Shown in pieces: positions 35,436-43,446 of a DNA stretch of 64,000 nucleotides. The stretch covers positions 62,001-126,000 of the forward strand of contig CAKSIG010000002.1 of NCBI GenBank assembly GCA_934463035.1. Direction: 5' to 3'. The DNA is from an uncultured Eubacteriales bacterium. GTDB lineage: Bacteria > Bacillota > Clostridia > Oscillospirales > Acutalibacteraceae. A program made the translations under genes and the position numbers. The notes under the pieces were generated by a model that was given only the letters and a program-made list of their open reading frames with translations, ran no database searches and had not been told where the DNA came from. Position 1 is the first letter of the stretch; each line of letters begins with the position of its first letter.

Positions 35436-36446
35436 TTATAATATTTCGTTTAAAACCCAATCTACTGCTTCGTCGCCGTCGGGACAGAACTCGTGAACGC
35501 CGTTAAATATGTGAAAATGCAGTTTATCGGTATCCTTGCCGTAATACCTTTTTAGCCTTTCAAATTCAAGCGCGGCGGACTCAGGCTCAAACAGTTCGTC
35601 ATTGTCCCCCACCTCGATTGCAAGCCGTCTCGGGTATACAAGCGCCGCGACCTCGGCGTCAAGAAACGTGCTTGCGGCGTTTATGAACGACTTGCTCATC
35701 CAGCCGTACTTTATCCTATCATTAAAATGACTGCACGAAAGCGCCGTTTTTATTCTCGTATCGGCGGCAGTGGTATAAAGCGTATAAAAACCGCCGTAGG
35801 AAAGACCGACCATTCCGAATTTGCCGTTGCAGTAGTCCATTTTTTCAAAATAATCTATGCAACGCATTATTGAATATATTTCAAGCGCCGCTATGCTTCC
35901 GCCGAGCTGTTTTAACTTCATATCAAAGTCGTCACGCCTGCCCGAGGGACCGAAGCGGTTTTCCTTCCACAAATCAAGCTGAGGCGCAAACACATTAACG
36001 CCCTTATCGAACACACGCATTGACATATCGTTGTAATTCTCGCTGTCAAAAAATCCGCTGCAAAACTCAGGCGTACCCCAACCGCCGTGCTGTGATATTA
36101 CAAGAGGCAGTTTTTTGTCGGTCTTATGGCGGAAAAGTATTCCGTAGAAATAAAATCCGTCAAACAGTTCAAACTGCATACGTCTTATTATAATTTTATC
36201 GTCTTCATAAGTTTTCTGTTCGGTGACGGAAATTATGCCTTGCGGTTCGCTGTTAAGCGGCCAACCTAGCATATCGTAATACTTTTTGCGGTATTCGTCG
36301 GGATTTGCGGTTATGCCCTTTGCAAACTCGTCCCGCTGCTTTTCGCATTGCTCCCTGCGATGTTCCAAGAGCTTATCAAGGCTCTTTAAATATTTAATAC
36401 GGTATCCGTTACCGTAATCCTCACGTTCGGTATAATACTTTCCCAT
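35436..36446 (-). CDS. Alpha/beta hydrolase, acetyl-xylan-esterase-like
   Basis: A 336-residue cytoplasmic protein. A helical N-terminal part (1-75) precedes an alpha/beta hydrolase core: Q-H-G-G-W-G near 117 (oxyanion), G-L-S-Y-G-G near 215 (serine nucleophile), D in E-V-G-D-N-D-E-L near 280 and H in N-G-V-H-E-F near 318. The Q-H-G-G and dienelactone-hydrolase style place it near the AXE1/DLH group, which deacylates sugars. It is convergent with GH3 and divergent from the amidohydrolase. GAAAGGAAA precedes the start. Substrate unknown; deacetylation of imported oligosaccharides is likely. Confidence 0.72.
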   Translation of the reverse strand: MGKYYTEREDYGNGYRIKYLKSLDKLLEHRREQCEKQRDEFAKGITANPDEYRKKYYDMLGWPLNSEPQGIISVTEQKTYEDDKIIIRRMQFELFDGFYFYGILFRHKTDKKLPLVISQHGGWGTPEFCSGFFDSENYNDMSMRVFDKGVNVFAPQLDLWKENRFGPSGRRDDFDMKLKQLGGSIAALEIYSIMRCIDYFEKMDYCNGKFGMVGLSYGGFYTLYTTAADTRIKTALSCSHFNDRIKYGWMSKSFINAASTFLDAEVAALVYPRRLAIEVGDNDELFEPESAALEFERLKRYYGKDTDKLHFHIFNGVHEFCPDGDEAVDWVLNEIL

Positions 36447-36584
36447 AACCGTTTCCTTTCAGATAAAGTATATTACAATGATATTTTAATTCTGCTGACG
36501 GTTTATGTCAATATAAATTCTTTTATTATTAAGAATTTTATGGTAAAATAACGTCAGATACTCTTTAATAAAGGAAGTCATGTT

Positions 36585-37331
36585 ATGATTATTGATATAC
36601 ATACGCATTGCGGCGTTGTTGACGGCAAATTCAATATGCCCGTAAAGATGCAGCTTGAAGCAATGGAAAAATACCGCATTGACTACGCGCTTATTTCAAA
36701 CATAGAGTGCGGATATGCAAAAGAGCTTGCCGGCAACGAATATATGCTTGACATAGTGAAAAAATATCCCGAAAAATTCGGAGGTATGCTGTGGTGCTCG
36801 GGCGACGGCGCCTGTGATATTTCCCGTTTTGAAAAACTGTATCTTGAAAACAGAAAATATATAAAAGGACTTAAAATACACCCCGATATTTCGGGTATCC
36901 GCTTTGACGATAAGCGCTTTACGCCTTACATTTTGTTAGCGGAAAAGTATTCGCTTCCGATTCTGATACACACGCAGGACACCGATTTTTCAAAAATTTC
37001 CTATGTTGTAAGTGTTGCGGAAGAATTTAAAAATGTAAAATTCATACTCGGTCATATGTCGCTTTGCAGCGACGGAGCCGAAGCGCTTGCCGCCTTGAAG
37101 AATTACGAAAACATATACGCCGACACGGCGTGGGTGAAATACGGCGTTGTAAAGCAGGCATTTAAGGACGGCACTTCTGACAAAATTATGTTCGGAACCG
37201 ACAGCCCGATAGGCGGTCTTGACACCTGCGGCGACAAAAGCTACTACACCGACTACTATTCCTCGGCAGACGCGTTTATTAATAATATAATGTATGAAAA
37301 CGCCGTACGTATTTTTGGATTGAAAAAATAA
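36585..37331 (+). CDS. Amidohydrolase-family protein
   Basis: A 248-residue metal-dependent hydrolase. D-I-H-T-H-C at the N-terminus gives the H-x-H ligands; I-H-T-Q-D near residue 128 and G-H-M-S-L near 155 give further histidines, and F-G-T-D-S-P near 205 the aspartate. These match the amidohydrolase-2 group, which includes sugar lactonases and decarboxylases. Length is slightly short for that group. It is a single gene behind AAAGGAAG. The group also includes L-fuconolactonases, so a link to the sugar-acid pathway elsewhere in the window is possible but unproved. Confidence 0.78.
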   Translation: MIIDIHTHCGVVDGKFNMPVKMQLEAMEKYRIDYALISNIECGYAKELAGNEYMLDIVKKYPEKFGGMLWCSGDGACDISRFEKLYLENRKYIKGLKIHPDISGIRFDDKRFTPYILLAEKYSLPILIHTQDTDFSKISYVVSVAEEFKNVKFILGHMSLCSDGAEALAALKNYENIYADTAWVKYGVVKQAFKDGTSDKIMFGTDSPIGGLDTCGDKSYYTDYYSSADAFINNIMYENAVRIFGLKK

Positions 37332-37397
37332 TTTTTAACAATTATGCCGTTTTTGTTTGAATTTTTAAAAATATTGTTAATTTTTTTACAAAGTGTA

Positions 37398-37426
37398 TTG
37401 ATTTATGGTTTAAAAGCGGTTATAAT
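37398..37426 (+). promoter_or_regulatory. Promoter of pckG
   Basis: TTGATT (37398-37403), a 17-base spacer and TATAAT (37421-37426), 41 bases before the start codon, in an AT-rich upstream region. Confidence 0.78.
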
Positions 37427-37467
37427 TTATAAGGCAAAAATTTGATTTTAAAAAGGAGATCATTAAA

Positions 37468-39252
37468 ATGACCGATAACAAAACAGTTATTAAATGGTTG
37501 GATGAGGTAAAAGCCCTCGTAACACCTGACAATGTTGTTTGGATAGACGGCAGTGAAGAACAGCTTGAAGCTATCCGCAAGGAAGCTGTTGAAAGCGGCG
37601 AAATGATAAAGCTAAACGAGGAAAAACTCCCCGGCTGTTATCTGCACAGAACGCGCCCGAACGACGTTGCCCGTGTTGAGGACAGAACCTTTATCTGCTC
37701 CAAGACCAAGGAAAACGCTGGTCCTACAAACAATTGGTGCGACCCCAAGGAAATGTATGACCGTCTTTATAATATTGCACGCGGCTCTTACAAGGGCAGA
37801 ACAATGTATATCATTCCTTTCTCGATGGGACCGATAGGCTCTCCGCTCGCAAAGGTAGGTATTGAGGTTACCGACTCTAAATATGTTGTCCTTAATATGG
37901 CCATTATGACAAGGGTAGGCAAGAAAGTCCTTGACGTTCTCGGCGACTCAAACGATTGGGTTCGCGGTCTTCACGCTTCCTGCGACATTGATCCCGAAAA
38001 GCGTTACATCTGCCAATTCCCCGAAGATAACACCATTATCTCGGTCAACTCGGCTTACGGCGGAAACGTTCTCCTCGGCAAAAAGTGCTTTGCGCTCCGC
38101 ATAGCTTCTTATCAGGGCTGGAAAGAAGGCTGGATGGCTGAGCATATGCTCATCTTAGGTCTTCAAAATCCGAAAGGCGAAATTAAATATATCGCCGCTG
38201 CTTTCCCGTCTGCTTGCGGCAAAACAAACCTTGCAATGCTTATTCCGCCTGAATATCTCCGCAAGAAAGGCTACAAGATTTGGACTGTCGGCGACGATAT
38301 TTCCTGGATGAAGATAGGCGAGGACGGACGTCTTTACGCAATCAACCCCGAAAACGGTTTCTTCGGCGTTGCGCCCGGAACCAACGCTCACTCTAACTTC
38401 AATGCGCTCGAAAGCACAAAGAAGAACACCATATTCACAAACGTTGCTTTAAATCTTGACGACAATACTGTTTGGTGGGAGGGTCTTAACAAGGATCTGC
38501 CGCAGAACTGCATTGATTGGAAAGGCAACAAGTGGGACGCTTCCAAGTTCGACAAGCACGACAAGAGCACATACGCCGCTCACCCCAATTCAAGATTTAC
38601 CGCTCCCGCTAAGAACTGCCCCTGCATTTCAGACGAGTTTGACAAGGGCGCAGGTGTTCCGATCTCCGCTATCATATTCGGCGGCCGCCGCGCTAAGTGC
38701 GCTCCGCTTGTATATCAATCAAAGGATTGGGTAAACGGTGTGTTCGTAGGCTCTACAATGGCTTCCGAAACCACTGCCGCCGCGGCAGGTGCCGTAGGCG
38801 TTGTACGCCGCGACCCGATGGCTATGCTCCCCTTCTGCGGATACAATATGGGCGACTACTTCCAGCATTGGCTTGATATGGGAGCTAAGCTCGGCGACAA
38901 GGCTCCGAAGATATTTAACGTCAACTGGTTCCGTACCGACGACGAGGGCAACTTCGTATGGCCCGGATTCGGCGACAATATGCGTGTCCTCAACTGGATA
39001 ATCGACCGTTGCGAGGGCAAGGCTGACGCTACCGAGACCGCAATCGGTTATGTGCCGAAGCCCGAAGACATTGACCTTACCGACCTTGATATGGATATGG
39101 ATACATTAAAGAGTATCTTAAAGGTTGACAAGGACGTTTGGGAGAAAGAGGCTGCCGAAATCGAAGAGCACTACAAGAAGTTCGGCGACAAGCTGCCCGA
39201 AGAACTCCGCGAACAGCTTAACAACTTAAAAGCAAATCTTGCTAAAATGTAA
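37468..39252 (+). CDS. pckG: Phosphoenolpyruvate carboxykinase (GTP type)
   Basis: A 594-residue enzyme, full length for the GTP family and unlike the ATP family. F-P-S-A-C-G-K-T-N-L-A-M near residue 250 is the phosphate-binding kinase-1 motif with its reactive cysteine, and G-D-D-I-S-W-M follows as the metal-binding region. R-F-T-A-P and F-G-G-R-R-A-K support nucleotide and PEP binding. It interconverts oxaloacetate and PEP with GTP/GDP; in fermenting anaerobes it often runs toward oxaloacetate, saving energy on the way to succinate or propionate. Codon use is highly biased and AAAGGAG precedes the ATG, suggesting strong expression. Single gene. Confidence 0.95.
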   Translation: MTDNKTVIKWLDEVKALVTPDNVVWIDGSEEQLEAIRKEAVESGEMIKLNEEKLPGCYLHRTRPNDVARVEDRTFICSKTKENAGPTNNWCDPKEMYDRLYNIARGSYKGRTMYIIPFSMGPIGSPLAKVGIEVTDSKYVVLNMAIMTRVGKKVLDVLGDSNDWVRGLHASCDIDPEKRYICQFPEDNTIISVNSAYGGNVLLGKKCFALRIASYQGWKEGWMAEHMLILGLQNPKGEIKYIAAAFPSACGKTNLAMLIPPEYLRKKGYKIWTVGDDISWMKIGEDGRLYAINPENGFFGVAPGTNAHSNFNALESTKKNTIFTNVALNLDDNTVWWEGLNKDLPQNCIDWKGNKWDASKFDKHDKSTYAAHPNSRFTAPAKNCPCISDEFDKGAGVPISAIIFGGRRAKCAPLVYQSKDWVNGVFVGSTMASETTAAAAGAVGVVRRDPMAMLPFCGYNMGDYFQHWLDMGAKLGDKAPKIFNVNWFRTDDEGNFVWPGFGDNMRVLNWIIDRCEGKADATETAIGYVPKPEDIDLTDLDMDMDTLKSILKVDKDVWEKEAAEIEEHYKKFGDKLPEELREQLNNLKANLAKM

Positions 39253-39256
39253 TTTT

Positions 39257-39288
39257 ATCCCGCTGTTGCCGCTCGGCAACGGCGGGAT
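39257..39288. terminator. Terminator after pckG
   Basis: Arms ATCCCGC + GTTGCC / GGCAAC + GCGGGAT with a T run further on. Confidence 0.88.
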
Positions 39289-39321
39289 TTGTCGTTTTTT
39301 TGAATTTTTTTGTAAAAGGTG

Positions 39322-39350
39322 TTGACATTTGAGTTAGCTTATGCTAATAT
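39322..39350 (+). promoter_or_regulatory. Promoter of the feo operon
   Basis: TTGACA (39322-39327), a 17-base spacer and TAATAT (39345-39350). The first operator copy sits across the spacer and -10. Confidence 0.8.
39334..39347. promoter_or_regulatory. Iron-regulator operator, copy 1 (TTAGC-N4-GCTAA)
   Basis: A perfect 14-base dyad TTAGC-TTAT-GCTAA between -35 and -10 of the feo promoter. The TTAG/CTAA outer bases recall DtxR/IdeR-family operators; the regulator itself is not in the window. Confidence 0.75.
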
Positions 39351-39359
39351 ACATAGTGG

Positions 39360-39373
39360 TTAGCGAGAGCTAA
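39360..39373. promoter_or_regulatory. Iron-regulator operator, copy 2 (TTAGC-N4-GCTAA)
   Basis: TTAGC-GAGA-GCTAA, the same arms with a different centre, just after the expected transcription start. Confidence 0.72.
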
Positions 39374-39392
39374 CTTAAATTAAGTAATTCGG

Positions 39393-39406
39393 TTAGCTTT
39401 CGCTAA
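39393..39406. promoter_or_regulatory. Iron-regulator operator, copy 3 (TTAGC-N4-GCTAA)
   Basis: TTAGC-TTTC-GCTAA, 33 bases after copy 2 and before the first feoA ribosome binding site. Confidence 0.7.
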
Positions 39407-39429
39407 TTGCTTGAACGGGGGGAATTATT

Positions 39430-39642
39430 ATGATGCCGCTGTCTTTTGCGGAAATAGGCGAAGAAAACATAATAAAAAAAATAGGCGGAAGTCCCGAGGT
39501 TAAGAAACATCTCGAAAATCTCGGATTTGTAGTAGGCGGAAACGTGAAAATAATTACCGCCCTTGCAGGCAACATCATAGTGAACGTTAAGGAATCACGA
39601 GTTGCCATAAGCAGTGAAATGGCTCAAAAAATTATGATTTAA
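39430..39642 (+). CDS. feoA: FeoA-domain protein (first copy)
   Basis: A 70-residue SH3-like FeoA protein: the K-H-L-E-N-L-G-F-V-V-G-G core and the final A-I-S-S-E-M-A-Q-K-I-M region match FeoA, a small cytoplasmic partner of the ferrous iron channel FeoB. A GGGGGG site seven bases upstream supports the start at 39430. It is the first gene after the three-operator promoter. It differs clearly from the second FeoA, so the operon has two non-identical copies, a common Clostridial layout. Confidence 0.88.
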   Translation: MMPLSFAEIGEENIIKKIGGSPEVKKHLENLGFVVGGNVKIITALAGNIIVNVKESRVAISSEMAQKIMI

Positions 39643-39664
39643 TATTATTTGGGGAGGAAAAGCA

Positions 39665-39886
39665 ATGAAAACACTGAAACAGGTCAAAGTCGGAGACACC
39701 GTAACCGTTGTCAAACTCCAAGGTACAGGCGCTTTGAAACGCCGAATAATGGATATGGGCATAACGAAGGGTGTCGAAGTTAAGGTTCGCAAGGTTGCGC
39801 CCTTAGGCGACCCGATTGAGGTCACAGTCCGCGGATATGAGCTTTCAATCCGCAAAGCCGATGCCGAAATGATTGAGGTTGAGTAA
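39665..39886 (+). CDS. feoA: FeoA-domain protein (second copy)
   Basis: A 73-residue FeoA protein. R-R-I-M-D-M-G-I-T-K-G-V-E-V-K-V and P-L-G-D-P-I-E-V-T-V-R-G-Y-E-L-S-I-R-K are closer to the textbook FeoA consensus than the first copy. GGGGAGG precedes the ATG, and it lies 22 bases after the first FeoA. The two may form a mixed complex on FeoB or serve different roles in gating. Confidence 0.92.
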   Translation: MKTLKQVKVGDTVTVVKLQGTGALKRRIMDMGITKGVEVKVRKVAPLGDPIEVTVRGYELSIRKADAEMIEVE

Positions 39887-39923
39887 TCTTTAAAAGCAAA
39901 TTTTAATTGAAAGGAACTTTTAT

Positions 39924-42410
39924 ATGGATTTAAGAATTGCATTAGCGGGAAATCCTAACTGCGGCAAAACCACATTGTTTAACGCGCTGACAGGCTCTAA
40001 CCAGTTTGTCGGTAACTGGCCGGGAGTTACGGTTGAGAAAAAAGAGGGTAAGCTGAAAAAGCACAGCGGAGTAGTAATTACCGACCTTCCTGGTATCTAT
40101 TCTCTTTCGCCTTACACACTTGAAGAGGTCGTTGCGCGTAACTATCTTATAGGCGAGCGTCCCGACGCGGTACTGAACATTATCGACGGTACCAACCTCG
40201 AACGTAACCTCTACCTTACCACGCAGCTCACCGAGCTTGGTATTCCTGTGGTAGTTGCCATTAATATGATGGACATTGTCCGTAAAAACGGCGATAAAAT
40301 AAACATTGAGGAGCTTTCAAATCAACTCGGCTGTAAAGTAGTTGAAATATCCGCCCTTAAAAACGACGGTATAATGGAAGCTGCCGAAGCTGCAATTTAT
40401 GCGGCTGAAAATTCAAAGACAGTACCTATGCACACATTCTCAGGCGTTGTTGAACACGCTCTTGCTCATATTGAGGAAGCCGCCGTTCACGATATGCCCG
40501 CAGAACAGCAGCGTTGGTACGCAATCAAGATTTTTGAGCGCGACGACAAGGTTTTGGCTAAGCTCAATCTTGACAAAACGGTTATGGAACACATTGAGGA
40601 AGACATTAAAGCCGCTGAAAAAGAGCTTGACGACGATTCCGAAAGCATCATAACCAACGAACGTTACGTTTACATATCTACAATAATTAAGAGCTGCTAT
40701 AAAAAGAAAGGCACCGGCAAGCTCTCCAATTCGGATAAGATAGATAAGGTTGTAACAAACCGCTGGCTCGGTCTTCCGATATTTGCACTTGTTATGTTCC
40801 TTGTTTACTACATTTCAATGGTAACAGTAGGTTCTGCCGCTACGGATTGGGCAAACGACGGTCTTTTCGGTGACGGTTGGCACCTGTTCGGCATCGGTTC
40901 GTCCGCTACTGCCGAGGCAGAGGACGAATACGGCGACACAGACGCTATCATTCAGGGATTCCTTGATACAGCCGCCGAGGAAGGCATCAACGTAGACGCC
41001 GCAAACGATGCGCTTGATCAGGAAAGCGACAGCTATGACGCAAAAACTGCCGTTGAAGAAGTAAAGGCTGTTGAAAAAGAGGCTGATTTCAAGACATTTA
41101 CATATACTCTTGAAGATGAAGAAACCCTTGAAACAACCGAAGAAGAAGGCAAGATTGCCGATCTTGACAGCGCACTCAAAGCATACGAAAAGTATGACGG
41201 CGGAGTTGATCCCGCTAACTACGGCGTTTGGGTACCCGGTGTTCCCGTTCTCGTAGGCGATGTTCTTGACGCTGCAAACGCTCCCGACTGGCTCTCAGGT
41301 CTTATTAACGACGGTATAGTTGCAGGCGTAGGCGCGGTTCTCGGATTTGTTCCGCAGATGTTGGTTCTGTTCCTGTTGCTCGCAATTCTTGAAGGCTGCG
41401 GCTATATGGCACGTATCGCATTCGTTCTTGACCGTATCTTCCGTAAGTTCGGTCTTTCGGGTAAATCGTTTATTCCTATGCTCATAGGCACAGGCTGCGG
41501 TATCCCCGGAATTATGGCTTCGCGTACAATTGAAAATGAGCGCGACCGCCGTATGACTATTATGACAACAACCTTTATCCCCTGCGGTGCTAAGGTTCCG
41601 TTTATCGCAATGATTGCAGGCGCTATATTCGGCGGCTCAGCAATAGTTTCAACAAGCGCTTACTTCATCGGAATGGCTGCAATAGTTGTTTCGGGAATAA
41701 TGCTTAAAAAGACAAAGATGTTCTCCGGCGATCCCGCTCCGTTCGTTATGGAATTGCCTGCATACCACATACCGACGCTCGGCAATGTTCTCCGCTCAAT
41801 GTGGGAACGCGGTTGGTCGTTCATCAAGAAGGCAGGAACTATCATACTTCTTTCTACCATACTTGTTTGGTTCACAACATATTTCGGTTGGGCAGACGGT
41901 TCGTTCGGAATGCTCTCCGAAGACCAGCTTGACAGCTCGATACTCGCTAAGATAGGCAGTGCGATAGCTTGGATATTCAAGCCCGTAGGCTTCGGCACTT
42001 GGGAGGCAACGGTTGCTTCTATCACAGGTCTTGTTGCTAAGGAAAACATCGTCGGCACAATGGGAATCCTTTACGGCGGCGACGGAAACGTATATGATAC
42101 GCTTGCTACCGTATTTACAGGAATAAGCGCTTATGCGTTCCTTATATTCAACCTGCTCTGCGCGCCTTGCTTCGCCGCTATCGGTGCTATCAAGCGTGAG
42201 ATGAACAGCGCTAAATGGACTTGGTTCGCTATCGGTTATCAGTGCATATTTGCTTATGCAATAGCGCTTATGGTATACCAGTTCGGTTCGGCATTCACAG
42301 GCAACCTCAATGTTGCAGGTCTTATCGCCGCGATAGCAGTTCTCGGATTTATGATCTATATGCTGTTCTTCAAGAAATATAAAGAGTCTACTACTTTAAA
42401 AGTGAGATAA
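39924..42410 (+). CDS. feoB: Ferrous iron transporter FeoB with acidic insertion
   Basis: An 828-residue membrane protein. The N-terminal GTPase is intact: G-N-P-N-C-G-K-T-T (G1, residues 9-17), D-L-P-G (G3) and N-M-M-D (G4). The helical switch domain covers about 170-270 and the membrane channel follows, with the two gate motifs around I-G-T-G-C-G-I-P-G-I-M and F-I-P-C-G-A-K. Unusually, residues about 322-410 between the first and second membrane helices are a Glu/Asp/Ala-rich external insertion. It imports Fe2+ under low-oxygen conditions and is controlled by the operators upstream of feoA. Confidence 0.95.
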   Translation: MDLRIALAGNPNCGKTTLFNALTGSNQFVGNWPGVTVEKKEGKLKKHSGVVITDLPGIYSLSPYTLEEVVARNYLIGERPDAVLNIIDGTNLERNLYLTTQLTELGIPVVVAINMMDIVRKNGDKINIEELSNQLGCKVVEISALKNDGIMEAAEAAIYAAENSKTVPMHTFSGVVEHALAHIEEAAVHDMPAEQQRWYAIKIFERDDKVLAKLNLDKTVMEHIEEDIKAAEKELDDDSESIITNERYVYISTIIKSCYKKKGTGKLSNSDKIDKVVTNRWLGLPIFALVMFLVYYISMVTVGSAATDWANDGLFGDGWHLFGIGSSATAEAEDEYGDTDAIIQGFLDTAAEEGINVDAANDALDQESDSYDAKTAVEEVKAVEKEADFKTFTYTLEDEETLETTEEEGKIADLDSALKAYEKYDGGVDPANYGVWVPGVPVLVGDVLDAANAPDWLSGLINDGIVAGVGAVLGFVPQMLVLFLLLAILEGCGYMARIAFVLDRIFRKFGLSGKSFIPMLIGTGCGIPGIMASRTIENERDRRMTIMTTTFIPCGAKVPFIAMIAGAIFGGSAIVSTSAYFIGMAAIVVSGIMLKKTKMFSGDPAPFVMELPAYHIPTLGNVLRSMWERGWSFIKKAGTIILLSTILVWFTTYFGWADGSFGMLSEDQLDSSILAKIGSAIAWIFKPVGFGTWEATVASITGLVAKENIVGTMGILYGGDGNVYDTLATVFTGISAYAFLIFNLLCAPCFAAIGAIKREMNSAKWTWFAIGYQCIFAYAIALMVYQFGSAFTGNLNVAGLIAAIAVLGFMIYMLFFKKYKESTTLKVR

Positions 42411-42423
42411 ATCCCCCAAACAG

Positions 42424-42454
42424 AAAAAGGCTGTCCTTTACGGACAGCCTTTTT
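42424..42454. terminator. Terminator after feoB
   Basis: Arms AAAAAGGCTGTCC / GGACAGCCTTTTT, shared with the convergent AraC gene. Confidence 0.9.
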
Positions 42455-42464
42455 CTTGTTATTA

Positions 42465-43325
42465 TTAATATTCGGTGTTGCTTTTTATATACTCCCTTGG
42501 CGACATTCCTTTGTATTTTTTGAAGGTTTTTGAAAAATAACTCAAATCGTTAAATCCGCTTTCAAGCGCCGCCTCGGTTATGGTAAGTCCGTTTTCGGTC
42601 AGCTCGTGACAGGCACATTCAATGCGAAGATTATTTATATAATCAATAGGCGTTCTTGAAGTAAACTCCTTGAAAAATCTGCAAAGATACTTTTCGTTCA
42701 TTCCCGAGACGCGCGACAGGTCTTCAAGCGTTATCGACTCGGTGTAGCTTGCGTCTATCCAATCGAGCAGCTCCATTAATACCTTTACCTGTTTGCCCGT
42801 TCGCTTGTCCTTTGCGTTTTCGGATACGTAACCCAGCGAATATAAACAGCCGAACAGCTTGTATATCAGGCTGTATACGGTCAGTTGATAATACTCCCTG
42901 CCCTCCTTCATAGTATCAAAAAGCTCGTTGACGGTGCGGAAAAATTCGTTGTCCGCCGCCTTATAAAAGCACTTCACCGATACCGTGCGGTTGATTATAG
43001 GCAAAAGATAGCCGCTCAGAGCGTCCTTGTGGCGTTTGCGGAGCATACCTATATCAAAAACAAGGCACTCGTAAACGCAATGCTCGGGCTCGCCCCTGTG
43101 AAGTGTTCCGCACTCGACAAGAACTACGTCGCCTGCCCGCATAGTGTAAGCCACGTTGTCAAGATAAACGCAAAACGTGCCGCTTATAACCCTGATTATT
43201 TCAAACTCCCTATGCCAATGAAGCGGCATCTCATATTGCGGGTTCGACGGTATGACGCGGTAGTATTGTATCGGAAAATCGGACGAACCGTGCTGTTTTT
43301 TTTCGTTATATTCAAAATATTTCAA
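42465..43325 (-). CDS. AraC-family regulator of the fucose isomerase cluster
   Basis: A 286-residue regulator. The N-terminal half has a cupin-type sensor (L-H-W-H-R-E-F-E-I-I and A-G-D-V-V-L-V-E-C-G-T-L-H) and the C-terminal 100 residues the two HTH units (G-M-N-E-K-Y-L-C-R-F-F-K-E and S-G-F-N-D-L-S-Y-F-S-K-T-F-K). A TTG at 43325 is preceded by GGGGTGA and is taken as start; an in-frame ATG at 43367 has no ribosome binding site. It is divergent from fucI. The fucI promoter has a good -10 (TATAAT at 43399-43404) but no -35, typical of AraC-activated genes. Confidence 0.85.
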   Translation of the reverse strand: MKYFEYNEKKQHGSSDFPIQYYRVIPSNPQYEMPLHWHREFEIIRVISGTFCVYLDNVAYTMRAGDVVLVECGTLHRGEPEHCVYECLVFDIGMLRKRHKDALSGYLLPIINRTVSVKCFYKAADNEFFRTVNELFDTMKEGREYYQLTVYSLIYKLFGCLYSLGYVSENAKDKRTGKQVKVLMELLDWIDASYTESITLEDLSRVSGMNEKYLCRFFKEFTSRTPIDYINNLRIECACHELTENGLTITEAALESGFNDLSYFSKTFKKYKGMSPREYIKSNTEY

Positions 43326-43446
43326 AAAATCACCCCGAAATGTGAATTTTGTTATATAGTTTTTCATTATTACGCAAGTATTTTATCATATTTCATACTA
43401 TAATTCAATTGTAGAATAAAATTTTAATAATCGGAGGTACAAAACT

